A stretch of DNA of 64,000 bases, from NCBI RefSeq assembly GCF_001039355.2, contig NW_019775658.1, positions 233,419-297,418 on the forward strand. Direction: 5' to 3'. The notes under the pieces were generated by a model. That model was not told where the DNA came from. It saw nothing but the letters and a program-made list of their open reading frames with translations, and did no database searches. This DNA comes from Lingula anatina. Its lineage: Eukaryota > Brachiopoda > Lingulata > Lingulida > Lingulidae. Position numbers and translations under genes: made by a program. Of the stretch, positions 11,649 through 24,956 are shown one piece after another (position 1 is the first letter of the stretch; every line of letters starts with the position of its first letter).

Positions 11649-11871
11649 AATAATTGCACTGGTGGAATAAGACAAAGCAAAGGCCGGTGATGACCCTGAA
11701 TTTGACTTTTTCATTTGAGATAGAGGGCATCTCTTCTATGATAAAAAATTCGCCATTTTGGAATGTAGCTGGGTTTTTTTATTTCTTATCCCATTTCTTA
11801 ATTCATCCTTTTTTATCTATTTATTAGTTTTTTTTGTTAGTCTTTCGACAAAAAATTAAAGTTTCAATAAA
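11649..11871 (+). other. 3' UTR of the lectin gene with poly(A) signal
   Basis: T-rich sequence after the TGA. ATTAAA is at 11855-11860 and AATAAA at 11866-11871, so cleavage is probably near 11885-11900. Confidence 0.7.
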
Positions 11872-13047
11872 TTGCTGAATCTGGGTCTTTACTTTCAATT
11901 ATTTTATGGTTATTATATGTAAATCAGTTGGTGTCTGGCTTTGTCTGGCAATAATGTTTATGGTATTTTGTCCTGATCGTTCATGACTAATATCTGATGT
12001 TTCTTTCTTGGGGTAAAGTGTGTACTAGTATATTTAGGTTTGAATTACTGCCAACATATTTTTAAATAGTCCATTTAACTTTCCTTTTCTCCGTCCACTT
12101 TTTACAGTGTTTCCACCTAACAACCCCGCACCACTGCTGTTGCCACGTGCTGTTGTAATGGACCCTGTCCAGGCCGCCGTAGCCTATGCCACAGATGAAT
12201 CTCTCCTCACTTTCGAATAACTCTAGATATTCCAGTGCCTGGAAATTGCAGGAATTCTTTTTCGGTCGCCTTTGGAACAGCGTTTCTTACTTTTCTCTAG
12301 TGATGAAAAATCATGTAGAGCCACACGTGGGCATGTTGAATTTCGCACGTGGTGATGTGGGTGAAAGAAAAAAGAGAGCAACGTGATTAATAGCTTCAAA
12401 CAGTTTAGATAAAAGGTAAAAAATGAAACATCGTTTTTCACGCCAGAGTTTAGCATTACATAGCTAACAAATTGTGTCCTAGAAGAGAGAAAGCGTGATA
12501 GATCCACTGCGCGCCATTTGCAGTTATAATGGTTGGGCGTCACCCCAACAGTTGAACTTATTCCCGCAAATTAGTTTTCGTGATAGAGTTACAGTTAAGT
12601 CATAAAGAGTTGTGTTATAGAGAGAAGAAACGTGATAATTTAAACACGTGCCTTTTGTGAGGATGCCATCAAGTCGTTTAAAAGGTTCAATTAGTTTTTG
12701 CATTCGTTACATTACAAATAACAGAGAAACGTGTCTTGGAAATAAGCAAACGTGATAATTCCAACACGTGCCATTTGTAAATTTAAATAGCGTCTGTAAA
12801 TTAAAGGTCTTTCAAACCACAATAATACGTGGTGTGTGGTTGAATTTTGTAAAGGGAAACCAGATTTGACAACCAGGGACAGATGAGAAACAGTATTATC
12901 CCTAGAGTTGAGACAATTTTATCAAAAAATGGACTTTTTAGTTTTTAAAAATGCTGTAAACTCCGTATTATATTGTCGTTAAAATATATGTACGGTTATA
13001 GACAATAGCTTGATTCTGCTGAGCCCTTGTGACCACCTGGTGGAATT
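11872..13047. other. Intergenic DNA downstream of the lectin gene
   Basis: No coding exon recognised. The main content is a degenerate repeat (12450-12790) with recurring ACGTGATAATT and CACGTGCC words. Similar CACGTG (E-box) words also occur singly at 12143 and 12324. Confidence 0.5.
12450..12790. repeat. Three degenerate tandem repeats of about 125 bp
   Basis: Units begin near 12450, 12580 and 12705. Each runs: TACA..TAA, a GTGT(C/T)..AGA..GA stretch, AAACGTGATA (AAGCGTGATA in the first), then CACGTGCC (GCGCGCC in the first) and (A/T)TTTG. Units 2 and 3 match best. Copies differ by many substitutions, so the array is old. Found by eye; edges are approximate. Confidence 0.55.
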
Positions 13048-13262
13048 GCAACCGGCCGGCCACATTGACCTACCGGAACCTGATTGCCTTGCAACCGGCC
13101 GGCCACATTGACCTACCGGAACCTGATTGCCTTGCAACCGGCCGGCCACATTGACCTACCGGAACCTGATTGCCTTGCAACCGGCAGGCCACATTAACCT
13201 ACCGGAACCTGATTGCCTTGCAACCGGCAGGCCACATTGACCTACCGGAATTTGATTGCCTT
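13048..13262. repeat. 43-bp tandem repeat, five copies
   Basis: Copies start at 13048, 13091, 13134, 13177 and 13220. Each contains GCAACCGGCCGGCCACATTG and ACCTACCGGAACCTGATTG. The GGCCGGCC palindrome (FseI site) is intact in copies 1 to 3 and changed to GGCAGGCC in copies 4 and 5, showing a two-step expansion. The unit is GC-rich against an AT-rich background. Confidence 0.95.
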
Positions 13263-14646
13263 GCTGGGTATTTTGAAAGTTTTGTACCATCTTAATGGAT
13301 CTCTTTGCTATTGAGTTCAGGTACATTGACGGCTCACAGTGCACTATGAGTTAAATCAACTTTATCACCATTCAATATGTCATTACTAATTATCATCTTG
13401 AATGTACTGGAGTTTGTCCTTCTATTTGCGAATATTTAAGAACACTCAAAGCACGAATATTCCTGATATGCATATGCTGATTTTCAACACACTGCAGAGT
13501 AAACGAGGCATTCAAAAAGACGGAGCTTATATTTTATATAAATAACATTTTCACAAGTCAAACCACCGAATGTTCCTCTAAAATCTGCTTCAAACACTAG
13601 AATGCCTTGTTCTTTTGAAGGACAGAAACACAATGAATTCTGAATAAAAGGCCACATTATACTGTTTTGTTTACATCCATCATGCAAAAATTAAAATAAG
13701 GACCAAAATAATCTAAGTAATACTGAAAATACCAGTAAATAAGTCATGCAGAACAAAAGTTTTAGCAAATGACTGAAACGTGAAACATTCCTATCCACAA
13801 CATGGCAGATCCCCAGGCGACAGAAGCCTGAGATATAAGAATAAGGACATTATGTTCAAAGAAAAGGAATACTGACTGTTAACCCCGGGAACGTCTTCAA
13901 GAAACCCCTTGGATAATGCGTCGCGTTCCTCAATTTTGTTATAAGCCTATACAATCTTGACAAAAATTAACAAACCCTTTTCAGCCTTTCCATTAAAAAG
14001 GTACCTTCTCTTAATGAACAAAGATATGTCATCTTATTCACTGTGATCCGTTGGCGAAACAAAAAGCCATGTGAAATAATTTACATTGCATGAGCACACT
14101 CGTCATTCGCATGCAAGAGGAGTTCCAAAAGCTAGGGGGTTGGAGCAGTTTTGAAAGCAAAGCATTGTACTAAGCATGCCGTAAATTATTAGAAGATCTT
14201 AAATTCAGAAATTGAAAAAGATGCAGTCTGCTGGTTTGTCCTCAACCGGAAGTAAAAGCAGTCTGTTTCTTTTAGTTAAAAGAGTTTCCACCTCTTCATT
14301 CCCCACGCGACGCGGTACGCGACTGTTTGTTTATTTATATCGTAGATAGACTGATCGCGTTTCGTTGGTAATCCTTAACCCAATGCTCTGCTTCCAAACC
14401 AGCTTCAACATCCTGCCCTTTTGGTAGGTTGATGTAAAAAAGGAGATAGAGATAGGTCTTTCAGTCTTTTTAAGTCGACTTTTAATGTTGACAGAGTAGA
14501 TGTAACAAAAATAGATTAACACATATATATAAGTTCTTCTTTCACTGAAGTACCGAGGAACATGAGTGTGTGGTGTGCCCTAATTTTCCATAAAGAAGTT
14601 CATTTATATGGGTAGAAGTAATCCTTTTCTCAATATTTTAATGGTT

Positions 14647-14697
<51 letters not shown>

Positions 14698-17600
14698 TTA
14701 AAAGTTATTTCAATGGGAATATTTAAAGAATTTATCACATATCAACTTTATAAGGCATGAATCTGTTGACGTCATTTTGTTTTCGATAGATCGTACATGT
14801 GATATTCTTCCGTAAATCAACATTACAGTACCAAACATTTGCCATTGTGCTAGCATCATGTTTTCAAATTAGTAACTTATATCATTTCACACAAGTTCAA
14901 ATTACTAATTGAATGGCATTAATACTTGAAAGAATGAGAAAAAAGTCTCTGTCTGCGCATTATCTATTGGTTTTACTTTTTTACATCTTACAGTCATACA
15001 TCCCAAACACGTGTCGGGTGCACCACAATCTGTAACTTGCCACGTGCAGCTATTTGTATTTAAAATGTCCTTGAAAATGCAGAGATTCAGACCTTCAAAT
15101 ATCCAACCTCAAATACATTTGAATGCGAAAACGTTTGGTGACACTTATGTGTCGATTCTGCCCAACACATGCCAAAGATATGGGATCGCAGATGTTGTAA
15201 GAAATGTTTTTTAAAGGGTACCCTTTTTAAAGGGTATCGGAGGAATAATCCTGTCACCGTATTCTTTTTTGTACTAATGGCGGGTATTTACACCTTCTAC
15301 GACATCACTTCTCTTGGCAAAGTGCTTTGTACACCAAATTCGGTTCATTAATTCCTCACTTGCCCTCATTAGACATCTTATTTTTTTTTTTATTAAAAAA
15401 TGGGCGTCTCAAGACTAACTTTCAAGACATCACTATAAGCCAAACTGGAGATAAATATGCTGCCCCTATTGTCAATTCAAGAAAGCTGTTCAGCCGAGCT
15501 GTCCAAATTTGGAGCATAGTAAAGACAGGTTGAGCTAGTCATATTTCTTACGTTCACATGTTCCTTATGTTTACCACAAACCTGCTTGCGACACACGTGC
15601 GGCGGTTGGTATTGTGGTGGACAGATTATTTGAACAAAGGAGTTAGATATCTGGAACAAAGCCGCAGATGTGAATTGCGTTTCTACATGTAAATTCCACC
15701 TGACTCTTTCACTTCTCGTATATTAAAAAGATCACTGCTTTTTTTCAAGGGAGTAATTTGATATTGATACATTGGTACGATGTTTATCTCTTTCCTTGAC
15801 CTATCTCTACTATCGTTATGGTTCTGGGAACTACTGTAAATGTACTTCATCATTTTGTCCTCGCACCAGATAGGGCTGATAGGTGACTGCATAAAACTTA
15901 CACTGCCTGATTGTGTCTATAAACAAGAACGAAAATCCTTTCAGAAACCAGGTGGGTGATGACCCCATTTCTGAAATTCTGTGCCAAAGTTCTAACAGCA
16001 CAAAAATTAGCCAGAGAAATATCTACTATCTGGCAATGGAGAGCAATATCCGTTTTTTGTTTGGAATCGAATAGCTGAAATAAAACTTCTTAATAGAATG
16101 TTGCACCTGCGTTGGTGAAATTCTACAAGATCTAAGGACTCGATTACATGACATTTAATCATACATATGAACGTTATGCTTTGCATGTATCAAATATCTC
16201 AGCCACGACAACATGATACATGGCCCATTACGAGCATTTATCATACTTTTCGTTTTGACACAATATAAAATTACTTTACTGTCATTGATACATTGCTTTA
16301 TTAATTCAGGTTACATCTATGCGTACCAAACTGAAAAAAAACCCCAGATATTTTCGAGTGAATTAAACGAAAAGAATATAAAAAAAGGCAAGGTCAGGGT
16401 ACGTGTTTGAGCTACTATCGGCAACTTCATTCGAATATTTCCTTCTGTGTTTTAAATTAAGTCCATCCTATGGAGTAATGGACACATCAACGTTTGAAGA
16501 ATTTACCGTTGGCGGTTCATTTCACAAAGCCTTACAGATGCTTAATTTTACGGAAAGGTTTACCTAAAAGATCAGCCAAAAGAATACTTACACATTCCAA
16601 GGCAAATGCCTTGGGAAAAGTAACGTGTTTCTATACTCAACAAATTGTAAACGGAACACGCACAAATTTCCACTTATCGATCTTCTTATTTCGAATATGA
16701 TATTACACGATGAATTTTCGTGTGCTTCTTGACTCTGTTTAATTACCTGTGCAGTTATCTTGCAATCAATCATCAGGCAACAGTATTTCAGGTAAAGTAA
16801 GCAAGCAAAAGGTAGTGTCTCTACCTCCTTCCAACCCTCCATTCCCTTTCCCTCGTGCTGACCATTTGACCGACATACGTGCACGTATGGTTGACACAAT
16901 TAATACTGGTGTCTGGGGGGCAAATTTGAGGCTGGTTTGGTGTATGTTTTTTTGACTTTCTGAATTATGAAAGAGATGAGAGGTTGTTGCAGGAAGTAGC
17001 AAAATCAACGCATATTTCTGCCTTCTTAGTACGTGTATTATTGGTGATGTGGGCTTATGGAGCTGTCTACTCCACATAAACCATGCACCCAACAACAAAG
17101 GCAAACACAACGCAACGAATGTATAAAGTAAGCTAAATCAGATATATGGGCCTTCTTCGAAATGTAATATAACATGATGGCTTTCATAAAATCTGATTAA
17201 GAAAGGTGACAGAAGTGATGTGTACTTTTACTTCGGTTATATGACAAACAGTCCAGGTCAGTCACTGAGTTGACTTAATTGCATAGACACTTGAAAGGCA
17301 GATCCGTTTCAACTGGGCTTCACTAAAGCTATCACGCTATTGGGGTCTTTTCCAATGTGTAGCTGAAGCCGAAGATATGTATTGGACGGATAAAAAAACG
17401 CCTCTAACTTTTGACTCTGAAAACTCAACCATTCCCTTAATAATTCGATTAATATGTACTCGATGCCAATTCAAGTTCTATCTTCTAGTACATGAAAGCT
17501 TTGACTCTAAAGGTGATACAAAAATGATCGTCCTAAATTTGAGAGGGGTGGAGCAAGCATATTATATTCCATTTCATTTGTGATCTCTTGGAAAGGCTGA

Positions 17601-18268
17601 TTAGTTGCCTACTTATGTAATGTTTTTAATTAACTGTTATGGATGAGGAAGGAGAGTGTTCTGTAGATTTCATAGACATCACAGAAGAATTTCATCAGCT
17701 GTGTTATGTTATAAGAATAAAGTCATTTTTCCTTCAATCAACAGTTAATATTGGCAGCACAAATGAACCCCAATATTTCGATGCCTCTTCAGACAGTGGG
17801 TGGGAGAGGGGGGCAAGTATTATCTCCTGGATTGACTCATTTCCTGATGAAGATGCTGTGAGAGACATCGAAATATTGGAGGTTATATTAGCTGTCAATT
17901 TCAACTGGTGATTGAAGAAAAATTACTTTATGCTTTGTTGATTGGTATGTTGTCATAATGTGCGATACTTAAACAGTGGCACGTAATGTAAACGGGGAGA
18001 AAGCCGCTGGATGTTGAATGAGGTAGAAAAAAATATTGTTAGAAGGAAGGCGGCGCAGGAACCAGCTAGAAAGTACGTAGTTAATAAAGAGTATGAAATA
18101 ACATAAAGGTATTGTGGTTTCTACCTCGCGTAAGAACTAAAGTAGAAGTCAATGCCATCGTCACACTTAGTCCTCATCTCTCTGAACCTTTGCTTACTGC
18201 TCTCAGACTACATGTATATATATATTTTTTCGATCATAATGCCTGTATGCCTTGACTTTATTTCTTTA
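13263..18268. other. Intergenic DNA without recognised genes
   Basis: AT-rich with short chance ORFs only. Contains a (GA)n microsatellite (14649-14694). Two adjacent open frames at 17377-17583 and 17639-17911 lie in phases with no good splice sites between them and match nothing I recognise. Confidence 0.5.
14649..14694. repeat. (GA)n microsatellite
   Basis: About 23 uninterrupted AG units; long and pure, so probably polymorphic. Confidence 0.97.
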
Positions 18269-18487
18269 AGTCCCCCTTTACACTGGACGGAGTCCTTTTT
18301 GCGTCCTTTGTGCGACCATGAAACTGGAATCGGTGTGGTCGTAGAAAGGAGGCACAAGTATCGCTTTGGTTGCAGAATGAATGCTCAATGACAGGCCAGT
18401 TGTTATATATAGGCCTATATTTTTTTACTCTCAAACGGGGCCGTACTACTGGACGCAGAAAGGACGCAGTCCAGTGTAAAGGTGGCT
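18269..18487 (+). mobile_element. MITE family 1, copy 1 (219 bp)
   Basis: Ends are inverted repeats of the CCCCCTTTACACTGGACG type: AGTCCCCCTTTACACTGG at the left, complement of AGCCACCTTTACACTGGA at the right. TTA flanks both sides (18266-18268 and 18488-18490). Inside are the family blocks GTCGTAGAAAGGAGGCAC, GCTTTGGTTGCAGAATGAAT and CTCAAACGGGGCC. It has no coding capacity. A 3-bp TTA/TAA target duplication is typical of PIF/Harbinger elements, so a non-autonomous derivative of that class is the best guess. Confidence 0.88.
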
Positions 18488-19768
18488 TTACCGAATGAAG
18501 TGACTTCCTGTAGCCTTCTGAAATATAGCTATTGTATTTGACCATCAAGACGGGCCCCATTGTTAAGCCTGTTGGATATCGAACAGTGTATTGTAAATAC
18601 GATTCAGATACTTCATGGACTAGGAGCCAACTTGTTCAAAAATCCTTTTGTTACCTAAACTGTCTGGCAGTCGGTCCTGTTGTGATCTTAAATGATCAAC
18701 TGCTGAGAGGTTTCAGTAGTCTGGGAAATGTCGTTATCCAGAAGACTGCAAAGCGTTTCTTTCCGACGTCTTGTATTGCCGTACCAAATGCCACATGAAT
18801 ATCATTAGTAGTCAAAATTTCTTTTTGGCGGAGGCAAAGTTTTCTATAAATCAAACTATATAGTTTAACTCAATTTTTTTATCTATCCTATATAACCTCA
18901 TCAAAGGTGTTTATTTACTTGGGTAACATGATCACGAATTTTGACCCAAACCGAAAAGGCCCCAATAACTGGGATTCGCCACTCTAACCACTAGCCCATC
19001 CGACCAACTCTTACATAACACATGAATCTATTTGGTGCAGTCAGCTCATTGTGTTTTTAAATCTTTCGAAGCTACATGAATCTCTCTTTTAAGTTATACT
19101 TAAGGAAAAATAAAGTGTTGATCTTTACTGATCCACTTTGGTCCGCCATTTTGGATCTGCATGCCAACGCACAACCTAGATACCCCATCATTGCTCGAAA
19201 CTTGGCGTATGAATCGATCACGTAAAAAAAGGTCATCGTATTTAAATGTTTCAAAAGAAAATTAACGCATCCATCTTTCATTTTTCAGAAATGAATGAAG
19301 TATTGGTCTTAAAGCCCCATAAATACTTTGAGACGCACGTCAAATTAATTTTAGAAGGCAGACTCTATGGGGCTATTTCAGTCCTGCAGTTGCACATCAT
19401 GTCTGCAAAAACACGCACGATTTTCCATTTCCTTTCTATCTTGATTCCTTAATTCCAATCACAGATTGAAAAAAGGCCAGATTCGCTTATGTTGACGAAC
19501 CCAATTGAGGTACTCGTGCAGATTTGGCACGTGTACTATTCTCTTCAGATCTTACGCAGTGTTGACAGCCTCGTCAAGGATGATGTCTATTATGATTATG
19601 ATTTCGGACCTGGCCAATGAACTTAAAAAAAATGGGATACAAATGCTCCACTTTATCTTAGAACTCAAAAAGAAGCGTATGCACATGTCAATATCCGTGT
19701 GTTTGTAAGAAGAAATGATTCTGGTAAATAAACACTTGAACCCTTTAACCATCGGCATCATCGGCGTC
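18488..19768. other. Intergenic DNA with one open frame and a tRNA-like relic
   Basis: An 88-codon open frame at 18532-18798 (+) has no recognisable domain or splice context and is probably chance. Otherwise only the tRNA-like fragment at 18969-19012. Confidence 0.45.
18969..19012 (-). other. tRNA-like fragment, possibly from a SINE or tRNA pseudogene
   Basis: On the minus strand the order is GGTCGGATGGGCTAGTGG, TTAGAG, then GGCGAATCCCAG. The first part looks like a D-arm with A box, the last like a T-arm with B box (GGTTCGAATCC type). The anticodon arm is missing, so it cannot be a working tRNA. Could be coincidence. Confidence 0.3.
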
Positions 19769-19925
19769 CCGGTGTGACAGGAATGTTAGCTCGAGGTCCC
19801 ATTTGATAAGAGCAGCTTAGGGTTAGCCAGAGTATTGGGGTTAGTATATGGGACGAATGTCACCTGTACAAAGTAATGGGGAACTGACTACGGTTCCTAG
19901 CTGACTACTGTTCCTGTCACACCGG
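19769..19925 (+). mobile_element. MITE family 2, copy 1 (about 157 bp)
   Basis: Perfect 15-bp terminal inverted repeats CCGGTGTGACAGGAA and TTCCTGTCACACCGG. The interior has TTAGGGTTAG, GGGGTTAGTATATGGGACGA and TCACCTGTACAAAG, shared with 37694-37863. No coding capacity; superfamily not recognised. Confidence 0.88.
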
Positions 19926-22900
19926 TATATATGATGGTACTGCAGGAACATGGTTTTATGATCAGCTTTAATACCAGTTGCATTTGGGTTATGTTGTTGT
20001 TTACCCAACATAGCGCTACACTCTATACTGTCATACAGTGTATAAGCCATAAAAAGAGATCTTACGTAGGATTTTGTCTATTATAATTGTTATTGTTGTG
20101 ATCTCTGTGTTCAGTTGCATAAGCCAGAGCTGTCTAGAGACAAGCTCTAGCTCGTTTTAAGCAGCAAACAGAAATGCCCCGATTTGCAAAGATCAAGGAT
20201 GACTCTTTGTAATAGAGTCAAAGCAACCGTAAAAGTCGAAGAATGTGTCCATGCGGCCTTTTTATTGCATAGCCTTAGATTGCCAACTCAACAGCATAGC
20301 TATCTGTCAAAAAATGTACTTAATATTAAATAAACACAGCTGGATAAAGACACTAGTATGGAAACATATCAGAAGACTCAGAATCATAGAAAAAAGACCA
20401 TCTATCATGCTCACAAAGTGACGCGTTTCTGTCGTCAATTTCTCAAAAAATCCAAGTTAATTCGCCTATTTATATTATTGATAAGCAATGTCCAAACAGC
20501 CTTTACGTCACAGGGTCTGATTCATTGGAGAAACATCCGCAGTGATGTGGTGTGTGTTTGAATTGTCCGGATTCATCTTTCTATTAACGGCAACCCACAT
20601 CCGGCATTAACGATAGGATGCGCTTTAAATTGGCAATGCGCTTGTCGGCGGCAGAATTAGTAGGGGTCACTGTGACGGATAAAGATAATAAACTCATTCG
20701 CTTTTAGGGGGGAGGGGCGCATGTCATTTGTCGACCATTAATGGACCTAAGCTGTACCGCTGCATAGTGAATGAATTGTGGTCGTAATCATAGACTTAAA
20801 TGACCGGTGGAATTAAAAATAGGGAGGGAAACACATGTTCCAGTTCTTGGACAACATTATTTTGATATAATAATTGATAGTAGTTTCGTCCCCTACGTCA
20901 AATTTCTATTTGACCTTTGGCAATATTTAGCAGAAAAGAGACAAAATGCACTCATTCGTTATTGATATTTATTATCAATAAGTCTAATAAATGTCGGGAA
21001 CAGAGCGATCATTTCTGTAAAATGTCTGCAAGATCACGATATCATATCTTTTTCTTGGTACTGCATGTAATCATTTTCACTTTCAGGCAACACAATATTG
21101 ATTAGCTTGAAGACTGGATAAGAGTACAAGGACATTGAAAATATGTTCGATCAACAACAAGCTGAACCGAATGAAGACTGTTTCTAACCTTGGCTGCTTA
21201 CAATGAAAACATTCTCATAAAAACTACCTACTTTAAATCAGAAGTGATACAATAAATTCCACGAAATAGCTTTCAAAATAGGAATGATATTATATCTTTA
21301 CGGCAGTACGGAAGTGGAATGATTTTAGAAAATACTACGCTTTTACTTAGTCAGTATGAATCTCAGTAGATTGGGCTGTGCTATTGTTGAAACTGACTGT
21401 TTCATCTGGAAGGGATTGTGGTGAAGGATCTCTAAGTTCGAACGATGTGAACGGATGGCTTTTAATCGTTCTCCGGTCTGGCTAAGGGAGGGCATTGTCC
21501 TTGAAACAGCAGCTCTGGTAATTAAGGCGAACCACAATTTAACAGCAGTATTTGATTGGTAGACACATCAGCAATGTCAATAGTCTGGAGGCTTTCTATG
21601 AGAGATTTTCGCGCCAAATCTAATTCTGCGAGAAACCATGTGATTTTCTCCTGTTTACAAAACATTGCTCGGTCCGTCCCTGCACTTTGATAAGATGCTT
21701 TGTATTATTTGCAATTAAATAACTTATTTCTAACTTATCATAATTGATTTAGACTGCCATGTCTCCTTGACTTTTCAGAAAGAAATATCGACGTCATATA
21801 TTTTTATTTGAAGCTTTTTGAATTGAGAACGGTTAGTAGCTTTGCAGGGTATTTAAACATGCCTTTTTTTAACTGTATAACCGTATAAACTGGGATCATA
21901 AAGGATAAACCATATAAATGGGGATACTATACCGCATTTACTAAAAACAAAACAGTTGCTGATTAAGGCAAACGACTGATTGGGGTGTTAGCTGCCTTTA
22001 CTTTTTCACCGGTTTAAGTGCAAATTAAATTTATGGACTAAATAAGTAAGGACTAAATTTCCACTTAAGTTCGATTGTGAAGCCAGATAACCAGATTTTA
22101 AACATACAGGTATGCATTATAAACACATCCGATAAAGGGGGTATTGGTTAAGGATTGTGCAAGGCGGTATTACGTGCAAAAATGGGTCAGGCGCATTACC
22201 TTGACGTCATTAGTTATTTCATAGTGCATGACTCCACCGAGATCTACACTTAAAAGGCTGCCCTTAATATATTCGTTACTCAGGTCTAGTCTTCTTCTCT
22301 CTGTTAAAGTCTTGTATGAGGATCTGATCATCGTGCCTTTTCATTTTGAAGTAGGTTGTCTCTTTAGAGAGGATGGGGTTAATTTTCATTAATATTTTGA
22401 AATATACCTTATGGATGCTAACATAGAAAGGGAAAAATAGAGAAAATTCAAAGATAGCAGAGAATACTTTGCTTTTAATTCCATCCGTAACATTTTCGTT
22501 TCTGCTACACACCAGTGTCTATGCCTCACTCTGTCTGGCTCTCTTTTAACAAGTATCTATTTCTAGGATTACACCATATAACTTATATATAATATTTGGA
22601 GAAAATAACTCTTTTTCTCAGATATTCCTGTTAATGTTCCAACAATCTGCAGTTGTATGAAGAAGACCAGCAATTGTGTATGGGAAGAGCGAGCGAGAGA
22701 ATAGGCCAATGATTTGAGTGCATGTGGTCGTTCTCGTAAGGGCTGAAAATATTCCCTCTGCCAGAGCTGTCCACTACACAATCACAGGTTTAGCTCTAGC
22801 TGTGCATATTCAGGCGAGGATTTTTGCACAGCTACGTCATCACTAAGTCTATCTCTTGTAGCGAGGATTGATAATATAAACATACACTGTGCTAGCTAAT

Positions 22901-24639
22901 TGGCCATGAATACCTTAAAGATAAATCAAAGGCGTGCTTCAAAACACACGTGTTTGAAATAAGTGGAGAGTAAGTAGGCCTATTCTTGGACACTTCATGT
23001 CAGTTTGCGACGACCGTCGAACGCTGAGTGTCAGTTTTATCATACATGTATACTTCTCTGAACATAAGGTAATGACAAATAAAACTCACGGTTTTTCATA
23101 ACCTTTTGAAATTTCCGTCATTCTAAGAAATCAGGCACTATGTAAGGCAATTGATGAACCACATTTGGCATTCTAGAAAATGCATCGGTCGTATTATCAA
23201 CAAGATCCGTTATATGGAAAATATTTTAAAATCAATATTATCGTATCCTAATAAATCCCTCCATTGGAAAACAAAAACACTCTTGACCGAGACTTGAAGA
23301 ATAAGTAACGCACATTACTCTACAAAAAGCAATAGATTTCAATTATTTTACCATGCAAGTGAGTTTGTAAACGGATATTCCGGTAATTTGTTTATTAATC
23401 ACAGTAGTAAAGGTCAAGGTAGTTAAGGTCATAAAAAGTTTCGTGGTTAAGCGCTTCAGGAGTGACTCATTGTACTTTGAACTGCATATCGATGCCCCTG
23501 CACTGACAGTATAACGTTCACATCAAAATTTCCTTATACGGTTCATCCAGTAAGACACGTGTTAGTAAGTAAAACGAATTAACGGAGAGGTATGCAATAT
23601 ATATCATTTGTCACAAAAGTGCGGGGATAAAGAAGATTAGATCTTTTTAAAAAAGACAGTGTGAGGTAGACCTTTACCTAGCAAAATTAGGATTTTCCTG
23701 GTATTTTCAACAATTCTGTTTTAACATCACGTTACAGAATATCCAAAAGCGCCGAGAAAATTGATATTTATAAACCCATTTTGAGCTCTAAATTTTTTAT
23801 CTAAACCTTCACAAGTGAAATGCAACGATTTCCATCTCCATTACGAAAATTATTGCGATACTAAGACCTCAGACACGGTATATGGTATAATTTGGTGATA
23901 AAAAAGAAGAAAAGTGTTGCAAATTTTGACAAATGTTGAATTGTGCCATATATACGTATATATACAACGGCCTTACTCTCGTTATGTGCCTTTAATAATG
24001 ACTGAAAGAGGCATTAAAACGAACTTACGACAGCAGAAAAATAAAAAAATTCAAATAACTATTGCAGATATATGACGGGTACGCCAGTCTGATGGTGTCA
24101 CCATTTTTCAAAATATGACCTTATTGTTATGTGCTCCGATGTGAGATGCAAATGTTAAATTGATTCAGTTTTGTCCCACCAGATGGCGTGACGTACCCAT
24201 CACATAAATTTCCTCTCAGGCGCCGGCTCTGTTAAAATGATGGTACATGTCCAGTACAGCTATCACGAAAGCATCATAAAAAACCTGCCGTTTTCCAGAT
24301 CATCTAGCTGCAAACACAGCAGGGAAAATGCCTGAGTAAGTACGAGTTGTATACTTATAAGTGCATCCTCTTTTACTTTATTCTAATTTGGGTTTGTACG
24401 TTGTCGAGCAAACCTTTTTGCTCAGAAAGTTATCATTTGCGTTGATGACCTTACTTGTAGATTAAGTTTAACCTGAATAAGGTGGAATAAAATCAAACAT
24501 ATATATAAAGTGCAGGTGACAAGTAGTATTATATCTGAACTGAATTTCGTTTAACCACGGTAAAGATAACGACACACAGTGCAAAAATTGGCCCTTGTCG
24601 ACGCCGATATTGTGGTGTACAGACTTTAAGTCTAGATTG
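19926..24639. other. Intergenic DNA without recognised genes
   Basis: AT-rich, with only short chance frames. An ATG followed after five bases by a perfect donor (ATGCCTGA|GTAAGT, about 24328-24341) could be a first coding exon, but no partner exon was found. Confidence 0.45.
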
Positions 24640-24765
24640 CATTTAATTGCGATGCCAGTACGGTGCACGTATACCGCCCGTAATACCCCTTTCGTAAGGC
24701 GTCTGAGCGGAGGTAGACGGTGGCCGTGCAAAATCGCACGGATTCGTACGGATTGAAGGCCATGT
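24640..24765. repeat. Dispersed GTACG-rich repeat, copy 2
   Basis: Homologous to 9353-9525 (see that entry), same orientation. Downstream lie a 20-base poly-A run (about 24810-24830) and more CGCACGG words up to 24860, so the element may extend that far. Confidence 0.6.
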
Positions 24766-24956
24766 ATTGTAGACATACTCGGCGTAGGCCGTAGCTCCTT
24801 ACGATTTCAAAAAAAAAAAAAAAAAAAAAATTTGCACGGACAATTTCATCGCACGGCGCCCGTATAAATGTAATCAAGGCTTTAGTCTTCTTATTTAATA
24901 GAACCACCACCTGGATTTTTAAAAAATCAAATAACTGATTGCAGAAGGATGATGAG

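Noticed and set aside
17377-17911. Two neighbouring open frames that might be exons of one gene
   Set aside because: No plausible donor/acceptor pair joins them in phase and neither encodes a recognisable motif.
24328-24341. ATG followed by a perfect donor, possible first coding exon
   Set aside because: Only eight coding bases and no matching acceptor with a convincing downstream exon.
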